Of a stretch of DNA of 64,000 nucleotides, positions 12,264 through 24,054 are shown in pieces (position 1 is the first letter of the stretch; every line of letters starts with the position of its first letter). The notes under the pieces are model-generated. The model worked only from the letters and a program-made list of their open reading frames with translations. It searched no databases and had not been told where the DNA came from. The DNA comes from Volutella citrinella. Its lineage: Eukaryota; Ascomycota; Sordariomycetes; Hypocreales; Nectriaceae. A program made the position numbers and the translations under genes. Location: positions 496,001 to 560,000 of the forward strand of contig JAWZSP010000007.1 in NCBI GenBank assembly GCA_034401135.1. Reading direction: 5' to 3'.

Positions 12264-13459
12264 ATGAGGGGACTTCCAGTTGATCCACGTTCTAGCAACG
12301 ACATTGCGCTGCAGAATATCTCAATATCCAGCGAATCCGGTGCGGTAAGGCGCCAATCGACGGCACGACCCAGGCCGTCCTCATCTAGTCGTGAATCCGA
12401 CACAGACGTGGCGACGTCGGAAACCAATGGCGCAGGGACCGCCGTGCCGCCGGGCTCCCAAGCCGGCAGTGTATCTGAAACATCAGCAACTAGGCGCAGA
12501 CGACGCTGGAGCCTCATCAAGTTCTGGAAGACGCACGTAAGTTGCGATGTGGAACTCTCAGCCAGTCGTGACCATCTTGGTAAGTTGCCGGTTTGCTTGT
12601 TCATATATATATCCTTCTCCGACGTCTGGATTCCGCGGATCTTGTATCATTTGTTCGACACCCAGGAAGCCTTCGAACCAAGCCGGCGTACGCCCGAGAT
12701 ACAACCCCTCGGGCCCCCGGAGCGGGCCTGTCACCCGAGTTCGTTGTGCCATCTTGACACTTCATTGCAAACCTGCAGGACCGCGGCCCTGCTGCGACTC
12801 TTCTCCCCTTCAGCTTGACTTATAATCCCCATTTTGTTGTGAGGCGAGGCGAAGAGACCCTTGCCATGTTCTCCCTGGGGCTACATAGGCGGCGTGAGGC
12901 TCCATTGCCGAAGCCTCCGGAATCAAACCACCTATCCTGCATGTGATTCCTGTCGCATCCGAGGAGACCGGGAGATGCGTTTCATCAAAAAGTACCATGC
13001 ATAATGCATGCCATTTATCCACCTGCTGACCTTTGATTCCATCTGCAGCGCTTGAACGAACTTTTTTGGGGTACCTAAGGACATCTGTTATGATGTCCAT
13101 GACTGGCACCATGATACTGCAACTGTTTGTCATTTCCCACCGAGACACTCCTTACGTCAACAGAGGTTTTGGATACTTCCTTATGGGGAAACCCTTGGCT
13201 ACTCTTTGTTATGTATTCTCAATAGGGACACTTCTCCTCGGAGCGTGCCGGGCGTGGAGACACCAGCATGCGATTGTGCGTGGAAAAGCCTTGGTAGGCG
13301 GATTTGAGATTCATGTGCTGGGCCTGGGCTCATTCCTGGTGAGTGCATCTCCAAAGTCGAGCGATATTTGGCTGATTTGTCCAGTTGCTATTCGTGTTTT
13401 TCGGATTCCTCATTGCTGTCGACGTCGTGAAGACAAAACAAGCAGGGCAAGACCTCTGA
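12264..13459 (+). CDS. DUF202-family membrane protein
   Basis: Three exons, 12264-12579, 13049-13338 and 13385-13459, give 226 residues. A Ser/Thr/Arg-rich soluble N-terminus (about 1-85, with the basic patch TRRRRRW) leads to the DUF202 core: RDHLALERTFLGYLRTS followed by three hydrophobic segments near MTGTMILQLFVIS, PLATLCYVFSIGTLLLG and LLLFVFFGFLIAVDVV. The first splice completes the RDHL-A-LERTF signature, so it is secure although its intron is 469 nt, long for this window. DUF202 domains also occur at the C-terminus of the yeast VTC polyphosphate-polymerase subunits; small stand-alone versions like this have no settled function. The likely location is an internal or plasma membrane. 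Confidence 0.85.
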
Positions 13460-13970
13460 ACTCGACTATTGGGCGATGGTAGCTGGCCCAACCACCTGGA
13501 CGCACCATGGCGCCTGGCCAAACGTTGATATAGCCTCACACCTCCGCAAATTTCGCCTCATGAGTCTCGATTCGGTCTTGGCGCTACTTGAGAGCCGACC
13601 ACACCCGGCCCTTCTGTACGGAGGCAGCCTGTGTGGTGCACTGGGAAAAGACTGACTTCACACAACACCAGCAGAGCGAAGGCTTGGGGCCGAAAATGGG
13701 AGGGCAGTTCACATTTGGCACGATTCTGAACAAGTGGGAGAACCAGCGTGGGTGTTGGTGCCCCCTTTGAGGGAGCCCTCATAATGATCATGTTCATGGA
13801 CGTGCCTGGTGTCCGAGCAGCGATGTCCATTTCCTAAAAAAACACACCAATGGCTTGTATGAACAAAGCCCGCAATTGCCAAGCGCCAACTCCACGCTAC
13901 TGGGGTATCAAACGCCGAAATGCAACACCCGACTTTGAGAGTCAAACTCCGAAATGAAGGTATATGGCCT
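13460..13970. other. Intergenic between convergent DUF202 and unknown gene
   Basis: About 510 bases with the 3' ends of two converging genes. Only chance ORFs are seen. Confidence 0.5.
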
Positions 13971-15037
13971 CTATTGGCCGGCTCCCTCGGGAACGCCTTC
14001 CTCCTGAGCGACGGCACCTTGGGCGGCCGCTTCCTGGGCTTCCTCTCTATGCTTTTGCCTGCGACGCATCCTGATGGGCTTCTTCCGCCGCCTCGCAAGC
14101 CTATCATCAGTGAGCCTGGATGAGCAATTAGCAATGATTAATTTGGGGAAACGCTAATAACAGACCTGGGTCTTAGAGCGAGACCGTCCAGACCGGCTTC
14201 TCTGAGGGCTTGGTCCAAGTTCCTATGCCGCTCCACGAAGGCCTCGTCGGATTCGAGCGCCAGCCCAGATGTTCGCCCCCGGCTGCTCGCGCGACTGGGA
14301 TAAAATGAGGCGAGGGATGCGATGGACGGTGCCCTCGCTACTCGAGGGGTTTCGCCAAGGGGCAGAACCGGACGCTCCTCGTACATTTCGGGGTTGGGTG
14401 CCGTGCTTTGTCCAGCAGCATCAAGCGGGTGATCCAGGCTCATCTTGTCCGAAGACGACGCACGGGAAGGCGACATTTGCGAGGGGTTTATGGCGGGAGC
14501 TGCTGAGGTGGTATGGTGGGATTGCTCTGAATGGGATAGCTGTAGTGCAGATTCGCGCAGCTTCATCATTCGGATCTCGTTCTTGTCCTCATTCTCCAGG
14601 TAGACGTCCAGTGGTCTGGTGATGGAGGGCGGCGAGGGAGTGCTGGCTTGTGATGGGAGTAAGGGACAGCCGACATCCGGGCTGGAGGGAATAGCCGTCT
14701 CGGCTATGGGTTGTAATTCATGAGGCTCAAGAGGCAATAGAGGATCCTTTTCGGAGTTGAAGGCGTGAGTTGAATGAAGATGGTGAAGGTCCCCATCAGC
14801 AGTGTGGTGTGAAGATGACCTGGCAGATGTTAGCGCAAGGGCAGCAAGGGCGAGGGCTGGTACGAGGTGAGCGACAGCAACGTACGGAGGGGGTGAGAGG
14901 TGGATGCTGCTGTCGAGGCTGCAGCTACTGTTGCGGCGCTGGGGTTTGCCCGGAGTGGGAGGCTGGATGACTTCCATACGCGGTGACGCCGATGGGGACA
15001 TGTCGGACGTGTAGCATGGGCTGTCATGGGCGTCCAT
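13971..15037 (-). CDS. Unknown low-complexity protein with basic C-terminus
   Basis: The gene is read from an ATG at 15037. Likely exons are 15037-14886, 14819-14166 and 14115-13971 (316 residues). The second intron (14116-14165, donor GTCTGT) switches into a frame ending RRRKKPIRMRRRQKHREEAQ, a plausible nuclear or membrane-proximal basic tail. The first intron (14820-14885; GTACGT, GCTAAC, CCAG) is 66 nt and stop-free, so an unspliced form stays in frame and would add a hydrophobic stretch (YVAVAHLVPALALAALAL). The body is rich in Ser, Pro and His and probably disordered. It includes a short helical stretch (EDKNEIRMMKLRESALQL) and PSIASLASFYPSRASSRGR. I do not recognise a family. Confidence 0.65.
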
Positions 15038-17482
15038 AATGGCGATGGTGACGAGCCGAGTCTGCACGGCTCTGTCTAATTGAGAGACAGGAAGTGCGAA
15101 GTGAGGCGAAGCGACGATATGAGATCAAAGGCCTAAGGAGTCGAGGACCATGGTAGCGGGATGGAGCGGAGGGGCGTTGCCTATAAAAGCAATTGGGTCG
15201 AACGGGCCCAAGGCGTTGAGGAGGGAGAGAAGGAAAGAAAGTGTGGAAATAGAGTTGGCGAAGCTGGAGGTACCTGGACCCGAGAGTCTGGGTCGGGGAT
15301 CGGGATCAGGCAGGCGGAACGGGACAGGTGGTGTGCGTGCCTGTGTGTGTGGGTTTGGTTGGGTGGGAGCAGGATGCCTCGAGGCAGTGGACGGATTGGC
15401 GGCGGGCGAACCAGAATGCAAACCAGAATGCGAACCAGAAGATGAGCTGGCCGGGGGGGGATGCGATGGAAGCAGAGGAGAGCAGCGTGAGATGGGACCG
15501 TGGAGTCGTGGTAGGTGCTCTCGGTTGGGGGACAAGGCGACGGAGCTTGTGCGCGCCGGGCCAGCCTTGGGATGGGCTTGGGCTTGGGCAAACCGGTCAG
15601 CAGATGGCGCGGCGATGGGCCAAGCTATTTATTCGACCGACTGCACCATCCATCCATCCCGTAACGGATGGCGTACCCACGATAGACCCAGGCTTGCCAG
15701 GAGAGATTGACAAGACACCCCCAATTGACACTCCCCACTCACTGCGCAGGCTTGCCGGGGGTGGAGGGGGGGACGAGAGGGACAAGAGGGACAAGAGAGA
15801 GATGGGACTGGTCATGGACTCATGGATCCCCGTGGATGGGATGGGACCGGCGGGCGCCCCCTGTGAATAGATGCGGGCCGCTGGCAGGGGCTCTGGGGGC
15901 ACGGATTCGACAGAAGTTTGGAAGGGCTGGCTGGGATTTGGGGTATGATGCACCTAAATGACGGTGCTGGTATCTCTCTGGCTTGGTCCGCCTGGGCTAA
16001 GTCCTCGGCTGGGTGGGATCGTCGCTGAGATGGAACCACTGAGCCAATGACCCAAGTTATGCGAGGCGACCAGCGCCAGCAGGGAGCGGCAGCACAGACT
16101 GTCCGAGCCCCATACCCATGTCCACAGTTCCCCCAGGGCCCCAATGAGCTGGAACAGAACGAAGACCGGGGGCGGGCGCGGGCGTCGTTCCGGGAAGCTG
16201 GGCCACGGCTCCAGAGTGGAAGGCCCGAAGGGGGACTCAGGGGAGTGCCAGTCCAGCGGGGCCCAGGGGTGGACCGTGGAATCGGCACGGACTTAATGGG
16301 CGTATTGGGCGGCCTGTTCACAGTGTTTGGGCCGCGGACGCTTTAGGTGGATGATGTCGCACGCTACCCAGACCGCCGGGACGAGAAGGTTTGGCCATGA
16401 CCAAGGGGGAGCCAATGGGGCTGGCGTCGCCCAGACTGACCGACAATGGGATTCTGAATTATGATGGGAGCAGTTGTGGCGCGGGAGGACAGCGGCGGCG
16501 TGATGCTCCAGACGGGGCGTTGTGCTAGATGGCGAGGGATGGGGGAATCTAGCGCAGCGCCCCGTGGTGAGCACGTTGTGCGAATGAATACAGAGCCAAG
16601 CCCGTAGAGCCTCTCTAGCTAAAACCGAATACACTTGCTAGGCCGACTAGCTTATAGCCTAGGGGTCAAGATGAATAATCCCGACGGCCAGGAAATAGCA
16701 GGACATGGCATCCGGGTATATTCCGTCGGTCTAAGGAGCATCAAGCATCAAGCATCAAAGATTAAGCACATCTTGGGCGCAGCATCCCGCGCGCATTTGT
16801 AATGTTTACTTGGCCCTTACCGTATGGACGGACGGCAAGGACAAGTCGGGCTGCGGCACAGCACCCCCAACGGGGCTTTGTTGGCCGATGATCCCCTTGA
16901 GGATGGGACAGGGGGTGGGCGCCCAGTTCGCCTCCCCACACTGCTCTGGGGAAGTACCAATGCAGGCCACAAGCATCGCAATTGTCAGTGACTTGCTCTA
17001 ATAATCTCTTTGGTGCCTCTACTAAATGAGAATAAATATCATGATAAACTCATAAGTGCCTAATATTGTCCTTCCCTAATACTGCACCTACCTAATACTG
17101 TTGTCTGCACCTAAATGAGGTCTCTTGCCCCACACCCGGCCGTTGCAGCGGATAGATGGCGCTGGCAACCTCTTGTCAGCAAAATCCCATCAGATCTGGG
17201 CTGCTGTGGCAGATGGAACATGGGCAAATTCGGGACACGCTCTTTCGATCCCATTGAATAAAAAAGTTCAAATGAAGTTTTCTATATGCTACTTATTAGG
17301 GTGTTCCTTGAGATAACTGCATAGTTGCCTAATCTCAGGCTTTCGGCTCCATATCTGAAAAGCTTGTTCTTGTGACTACTCCTCTCCTCAGCCCAAAATA
17401 CACGTTGCACACCTGGAGCCCTTTCATCCCATCAGAACAACTGCTTCCCTACGCACTCAACCTGCTGCACGCCTACTCAGAA
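15038..17482. other. Intergenic 2.4 kb upstream of two divergent genes
   Basis: No gene is supported. ORFs at 15125-15710 on both strands are low-complexity mirror frames. The segment contains a 12-nt tandem repeat (separate entry), a few AAGCATC copies near 16740, and an AT-richer stretch at 17030-17110 with repeated CCTAATACT words. Confidence 0.45.
15406..15441. repeat. Three tandem copies of a 12-nt unit
   Basis: Units GCGAACCAGAAT, GCAAACCAGAAT and GCGAACCAGAAG follow each other exactly, with one or two differences between copies. This is a small minisatellite in intergenic DNA with no inferred role. Confidence 0.9.
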
Positions 17483-19040
17483 ATGCCTGGGGACAGAAAC
17501 TCCTGGGATCGTCTACCCCCCGAGATTCGAAACGAGATCATTGGCCTCGTGCCAGGTCTTGGCGGGAGGTGCAGCCTGCTCGCGACCGTCGCCCGAAACT
17601 GGCAGTCTATTGTTGAGCCGCTCAACTTTGCCGAGATCAGCCTGACGGTACTGCGCCTGGTTGACCCCAGCTCTCAAGCTATCCTGTCCCGGAGGAGAAG
17701 CCAGATTCGCTATATCTGGTTTCGCGTGGAACTGAAGCCGTACGACTGCAGCCAATGTGACAACACTGAGCGGGAGCGTTGGGGCTTGGATAATGTCGAC
17801 AACGAATTCATCGCGGATGCGTTTGGACGCTTGTTCACGACTCTTAGCGGATGGGAGCCTCGGGGAGACTTGGTCCTCGATATCAGTGTCTATTCGCCTA
17901 GTGACAACCAGCACTTGTTCAAGTACCTCAGCTTCTGCCCAGACACCAACCCTAGCGTGCGCTCGTCTCGCCTAGGATATGAACAAGGAACGACCCTGAT
18001 AAACGACCCGGCTCATGGCTGGGTCTCCGGAAAGCAGGTCCTTGCTCCTAAACAGCTTGCTATCGAATAGACATTTGACGAGATCATGGGCGAGGGGCCG
18101 TTTGACGCCGAGGAACCCGAGATGCAGTGGTGGCGGAGTCTCCCCGTCGTACCCGTCGTCGGGGCCGTGCTCCTTCGCCAGCAGACCCGCCGACGATGGA
18201 AGCCGGTTGCACTGGCTAATATGCTCACCCGGTTCCCTAATATGAAGGAGCTTTGTTACGAGCCCTGGAGGGAGTGGACTGGGATTGAGGCACAAACCGA
18301 CGAACGCAAGTGCTTGCCTGACCTCCATGGCAATTTAGTCGACGCGGCCGCTGACCAACCAGAATACAGGCAACCAGACCCTCATTGAATCTTTGGCTCG
18401 GACGAAGTTGTGCAAATTGACAATATTTGAGAACTTCAACGAGTCATACCCTGGAAGATACTCCCAGTGCCCTGCTATCAGGGTACCGAACCCGGCCGTG
18501 AGCCGGAAGCTTGCCCAGACGAGCTTGCACCTCGCCACGCTAGCTGCCTCTTTCATATCCGATGCTGGACACTTCTTCGCAGCGCGTCAAGATTCATGGA
18601 CGTGGGATAATCTCACTTCTCTAGCGCTAACATCAAGGGTCCTTACTAACGATGCGCACACCTCGGATATCAACAACATGCTTCGAGACGCCGCTACCGC
18701 AGCGCTGAAGATGCCAAAACTTGACACGATGGAGTTGTGGAATGGCAGACGGGGTCTGGCGATGCTCTTTCGCTACCAGAGGATTCGAGATGGGCAGCCG
18801 GCCATTCTCACGGTCCGGGGGACGTCGGTGTTTGCACTAGGGATCGCGGCCACGGAAGCTTGGGAAGCGGTCGCTCACCGGCATTGCCAGTCCAGGGTCG
18901 CCGTGCAAACCTCGTTGGTCGACCCAGACGTGATTCAATGCCACGGGGCTGCGATCCGCGAGCTGGGGCTTTCGGCTCAGGTCGCTAGGCCTGTCTCGCT
19001 GCAGCAGATCCTCAGCGAACAAGGGTTTCGGCGCAGATGA
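17483..19040 (+). pseudogene. F-box-like fungal protein (DUF6546-type), disrupted
   Basis: From an ATG at 17483 the frame reads an F-box-like start (SWDRLPPEIRNEIIGLV) and continues to a TAG at 18068-18070. The same frame resumes directly after it (TFDEIMGEGPFDAEEPEMQW) up to about 18310. The rest of the family sequence (LCKLTIFENFNESYP, LRDAATAALKMPKLDTMELW, FRYQR, EAWEAV) is in another frame from about 18372 to the TGA at 19038. I tried introns over both breaks. The stop would need a 33-nt intron, and no donor near 18310 has the right phase, so a point stop plus a frame change is the best reading. From memory the family is the Sordariomycete F-box/DUF6546 group, function unknown. A sequencing error or very recent inactivation is possible because the rest is well preserved. 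Confidence 0.7.
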
Positions 19041-21001
19041 TCGTCGTCATCGCCATGGATGGGGATTCGGGACTCGATGCATCGTGCACCTTGTCCAACG
19101 AGGCAAACATGGCTGAAACCTCCCCTCTCGCCGGTGAGCAAGGGCCATGCGTATCTTCCAACACGAGGGAAAAACAAGGCATCCAGGCGCAGTCCCCGTC
19201 ATTTCCAAGGGTACCGCTTGTACCGTCGTCGCCTCGAGATGCGATGCACCGCTGCGGCGTCGCCCACCCGGCGGAGGCGGATGCCGGTTACGCAGCAGTG
19301 CATCACAGCAGTGCATCACAGCAGGGCACAGCACCCAGCACAGCGGGCCAACGCACAAAAGGTCCCCTCGGCGCCGACAGCTTGGGCAGACCTGGCCACG
19401 ACAGCGGGCGGCCCAGAACCACGCTGCCGGGAAGAGATGCAGACCTGCAGAAGGCAAACAACGTACGATTGGTAGCCGGACACACTGCGCGGTGTAGCTA
19501 GTGCGCTGCACCTCTGTATGTATGCCATCATCCACGTATCCGTGAGCATGTTTCTAACCTTCTCTGCTTCTAACATTCTCTGTGCTGTGTAATACCTAAT
19601 GATCAAGAGTCTGGGTACTCGAGGTTCCACGCTTGGCTGCACTCTGTCCCGCTGCATCTCTTTTCTTTTTCCTTCACCATTTGTCTTCACTTCTCGTAAC
19701 GCCGGTTGTCCCCGTCTTCATGCACTTGGCTCAAACTGGCTCCGGGTCACTGGGCTGTGTGGCACCAGCTCGTCCTCTCCTTTGTTCTGCGACACGTCCT
19801 TCTACGTCCAGTGTCATCGTCGCAGCTCCAAACTGCGCCTGACCTCGCGCCACATGAATAGGCCAAGAGCCCCCAACGAGCCGGACGATTGCCAGCCAAG
19901 ACCCTTCGCTGCATCGCGCTCAGACACACTCCTCTCGCCCCGCACCCTGGTTAGTGCTGTAGATTCCCGACACCCTTCGGTGCTCTGGTCGTCCTCAGAT
20001 GCTTGGCGACTATTCCCAGTGTGCGCGCGTGGCGTCGACAATGGGATGTGGATAAGTGAGAGCGTGGCCATGGACGGACCAGGAGTCATCCGGCAGTGAA
20101 TGGAAGCAACAACCCCAGCAGCCCTACTTCTTCTTTCTCTTTCGTGCAGCAGCCACGCGCGGGCTAGCACATTGCTTTTTTCCTCACCAACAAGCTGGGC
20201 CTCTCCCAGTCTCCTCCCCTCCACCGCCCGTGATGCACCAGGTAGATTACTCGCAAGAGCGGCCCATTCCTTGGATTCACAGAAAGGTCTCCGCCCTCTC
20301 TGTCTGGTGCAATAAGCTTATCGCATTCTGCTTATTCCCGTCCCACAGACCACTCGGAAAGGCAGCGCGGACATTCTCCCTGTTCTCGTACTAGCGTAGT
20401 TGTCCCGTTGCCTCTGCAGCCCAGTGCAGTGCGGCACGGATACAGCACCCGGCTCTAGGCTCCATTCCTCTTGGTCCCAGCTGCCCGTCCCTTGTCCCGT
20501 GTCCTCGCCGGGTGGACCTTGCACCAGCAGAGGCAGTGAGGCCCTGCTTGTTGGTCTCCAGCTCGCGAGTCAGGGCACGAACCACCATGTCGGGTTCACA
20601 TTCCACACAACACGGCCGCATGCTCACTCCCCCCCTCGCCAACGCGCCCGCTGCAAACCGTTGAAGGCCTCATTTGCGCGCGCATGGTCCTTTTGGGATG
20701 CTACACCGCTTCCTGTGCGCGCACCTGCCTTGTCCCCCCTAAATGACATTACGTACCGTACTGCAGTCCGCCCGAATGCCTCGCGACTGATGGCACCCGG
20801 TGGACTGGTTCAGTCAGATCCCGCGGATGCAACCCTCGATCCCGCCCAGCTGCTCCAGTGTGCTCTTTCTGGCCAATTCGCCAAGGGTTTGTGGCAGCCC
20901 GTTCCATTTCACGTTTCATTCCCCTCCAAGTGCCGAGTTCCTCCGCCCCTTTGCGTGTGACCACCTCAACTCTGAGCTTCCTCCCGATCCAACAAGATCT
21001 G
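19041..21001. other. Intergenic between convergent F-box-like pseudogene and F-box gene
   Basis: About 2 kb with no supported gene. CT-rich stretches at 19640-19700 and 20120-20230 resemble fungal leader DNA, but no credible coding exon follows on the plus strand. A 13-nt direct repeat lies at 19295-19320. Confidence 0.45.
19295..19320. repeat. Two tandem copies of a 13-nt unit
   Basis: GCAGTGCATCACA is present twice head to tail, followed by a degenerate third copy. It is small and of no inferred function. Confidence 0.9.
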
Positions 21002-23216
21002 CTACGTCTCAGTCCCTGGCTTGGGTACCCCTGAGCTCAGAGGCTTCGATAACAAGCCAACGTCGAGGACATATCCGCCCTAAGAAATGGCATTAGTCTC
21101 CAGAGCCGTGTCAGGCGATGCAGCATGCCTACCTCAGCCAACACCATCATTCCCACGACAGTTTCCGTCCCGGGGCTGGTAACTGTGACGCCGGGTGGGT
21201 AGTCTATTTCCCAGCCCGGCGCGACAAAGGATGCTTCGCGATTATGATTTGTCTTGATCTAAAGAATATGTCAATAGAGGTTGCAAGCACTGGTCAGGCG
21301 CTGTGTTCCTACCGTCAGCCCGCCCATCACTCGCTCCATGTGAAGTTCCAATGCGCTGATTGTCTCGCCCCCTGGGCCATCAATGTCTATCGCGAGAAGC
21401 AATTCGTCGCCATCTCCCAACATAACATCTCTTGGGTTCTTGGTTTTGATGAGACGGTCCATTGAAGAATCCGTAAACTTGAACTCAAACCCATTGACGC
21501 GGCCACGGGAACCCCAAACCATGACTTTGAGCAGTTTCGACACGCCCATGTCGTCGGAATCTCCAAAGAAAACGGTCGAGTACGGAGTGTCCGAGCAGCC
21601 ACCATGGCGAAAGCGCCCACTGAAAGTGCATGTCAAGCTGCTCGCTGGCACATCTGGGCTCCAGAGACAGTTGGTCCGGGTCAGCGGGCCGGAGGGGGTA
21701 TCCAACGGGTCGAGAATACCGAGCGAAACCATCCTAAATCCCTATGGACGTTTAGTAAGTCAAGTAGGCGCCTCAGGTGGGAGTTGGAGGCCCAATGGGT
21801 GTGCTACTCACGTCAAACTCTCCTCTCAAACGCATCAAGCTCGATTCCCCCATCAACAACCGACGAGGGACGCCCTCGGGTTCACCAGCCCAGGACGAAA
21901 CTTCCGCATCACCAGTGACGGCTGCAACGGCCTTGATTCCAGCAGTCCCGATGGCCAGCTTCCATCCTTGAAGGGTTTGCGGGGTAGAAAATGTGATGAA
22001 TATCTCGTCGTCGGGATGAACGTAGCCGAGGCTCTCACATTGCTCATCCTGTGTTATAAACCTCAAGCCGGAAACAAACCTCGAGGTATGGGCATGCGTA
22101 AACGAAACCCCTATCTGCCGAATCCGAGGCGGGTCGGGCCAGTCAATCCTTCGAATTCGCAGCGGCCTACATCCATCGAGGTAGTAGCGACTCTCCAAGT
22201 GCTGGCGTTTGCGCGTCGCCGCCTCCCACCACGGCAGATCATGGCCACCACTTGGGTCGAACAGCGTCCGCTGAGGCCTCCCCTGGCACTCAACGCCCAG
22301 CATCTGGTCGTGCAGATCCTGGAGGCTCCCCGCGAGGCCCCATATACGCTTGCGGTTCCGGAAGGACTGGCTGCGGGCGTACTGCTTCGCGGACATGTAC
22401 AGCGCCTTCCAAGAGGCCGGCCGCCTTGTCCGCGCCTCGAATAAGCACTCGAACTCGCGGCCGCAGCTGAATCTCGTCGCCCAGAAGCTCTCTGGCATCA
22501 CGAGGCGGGAGAATGCGGGCGATGCCGAACGGAGCCGGGCGACGTCGACGGATGGGAGGTGGCTGCAGATCATATCCAGGACTTCTGTCGGCAACTGGCA
22601 GAACTTGTCGATGTCGGGAGTCGGGGCTGGGCGGACAACATGATCGTCTCGACTGATACTGCTGTTGGAGGTCCAATCGAGAGCTGAAATGTCCACGGGG
22701 CAGGCTCGGTGAACTATCATCGTGTCTGGCTCAACCGGCCCCCGAGGAACAAGAGAGAAGGCACCGTCAAAGACATGACCCCAGCGCGGGGTGCCCCAGT
22801 CGCTCTGAGGCGTAGACAAGCAGATGCAGTAGAGAAGCTGGATATCGGGCTTGAAGCGGCTTGCGAGGATCTCCCAGCACACGGCATGGAACTCGAAGCC
22901 TGCAAAGCGCGGCGAGTCGAGGCCGAATACCGGGCGAGGGTCAATATGGATGTTAGAGGCGCGGTCCAGATCTGCGTCATCGTGCCTCCTCGAAGAATCA
23001 CTCGGGCAGACGGCCTCGTCCCAGGGCACGCCGATGCCGACGCCAGAGAGCTTCACATTCTCCCAATGGATGCTGTCGGTGTAGACTGGAAGCAGTCAGT
23101 GTCCAGGCCGGCCTCTCGCATTTCTTGTGCTGGGCGGAACGCTTACTCGCTCGGAAATCTATGCGCCAGCCTGCATTGTCGATCCCAACTCCGCAGAGAG
23201 CGCAGTCAACTCCCAT
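21002..23216 (-). CDS. F-box protein with N-terminal cysteine-rich module
   Basis: Five exons: 23216-23147, 23085-21812, 21741-21313, 21258-21133 and 21079-21002, giving 658 residues; introns are 53-70 nt with normal signals. The N-terminus (MGVDCALCGVGID) has a CxxC pair followed by GFEFHAVCWEIL, a pattern seen in a fungal F-box family I believe is annotated DUF7600 (from memory). The F-box is near residue 180 (QLPTEVLDMICSHLPSVDVA). The long C-terminal part is rich in aromatic and beta-type residues and may bind a ligand or substrate. F-box proteins link substrates to SCF ubiquitin ligases through Skp1. The final two splices restore GYVLDVGLLSK, typical of the end of this family; without them the frame runs into unrelated sequence. 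An ATG at 23056 is internal and is not the start. Confidence 0.85.
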
Positions 23217-24054
23217 GATGAAGGTGGGCGACGTGCTTCCGTCCTCGTGACAAGACGCGGCGGTGAGCGTGGGGAAGACGGACGGACGTGAAGAAACGAG
23301 GCTGATCTGGTGCTCTGAGCTGGATCTTTGGTCGAATGTTCGCTGTATGAGGGCTTGGGCAATGCGCAGACGGGATTTCCGCTTCATTTGCTGATTGAAG
23401 CCATCTGGAGCATTGGGCGAAGCGGGAACTGACAGCGGGATCATCTTTCGGGGGCAACCCCACCACGATGGGCAGGCAAGGCAGGGATGCGTATGGCACG
23501 AAAAGACTCCGGCGTCATGGTCCAATCAAACGGCGCAAAAGACGAACAGCCAATATCAGTCCGTCATCGGGAACACGAAACAGCCGGCTCACCATGGCAC
23601 AGCTTGGAAGTGCCTCACGCCGATGTCATCTACAACTCAAGGGTGAGTTAACTTGTTTGGGGCGCATCAAAAACATGGGAGAGGCAAGGGTGGCTTGACC
23701 AGACCAGGGTGAACCGCAATTGCATAGGTGGTATCACCATACCAATCAGTATGCATATGTATATGTATATGTGTAAATGGATGATATCCCAAGACGCCGA
23801 CCCTGTACCAATGCCAAGAACCAAGTACGTAGTATGCTTCGCATACCCGCCATGTGAAAGCCTATATAAAAATGGCTGCAAGAAATAACGCCGCCCATGA
23901 AACGCAGATGCTCCCTCTTTCACTCTCCTCGCCTGTCTCTCGTGCTTCAGTTCGCGCGATTCGTCATTTTCCATTTGCCCATGTCCGAGCGAATCTCAGA
24001 TCATGGAGGCAACCCAAAACCTCTACTGCACACGGTTTAGCTGGGACATCCCTT
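23217..24054. other. Intergenic between F-box gene and ERO1
   Basis: Promoter of the F-box gene and 3' flank of ERO1. No gene seen; a short ATATGT repeat lies within. Confidence 0.5.
23755..23772. repeat. Three ATATGT units
   Basis: An exact hexanucleotide microsatellite of three copies, intergenic. Confidence 0.85.

Noticed and set aside
15150..15710. Overlapping 136-186-codon frames on both strands
   Set aside because: Low-complexity Gly/Arg and Pro/Ser mirror frames; no splicing or homology evidence.
21383..22444. 353-codon plus-strand open frame
   Set aside because: Antisense to the well-supported F-box gene; no motif and no splice logic.
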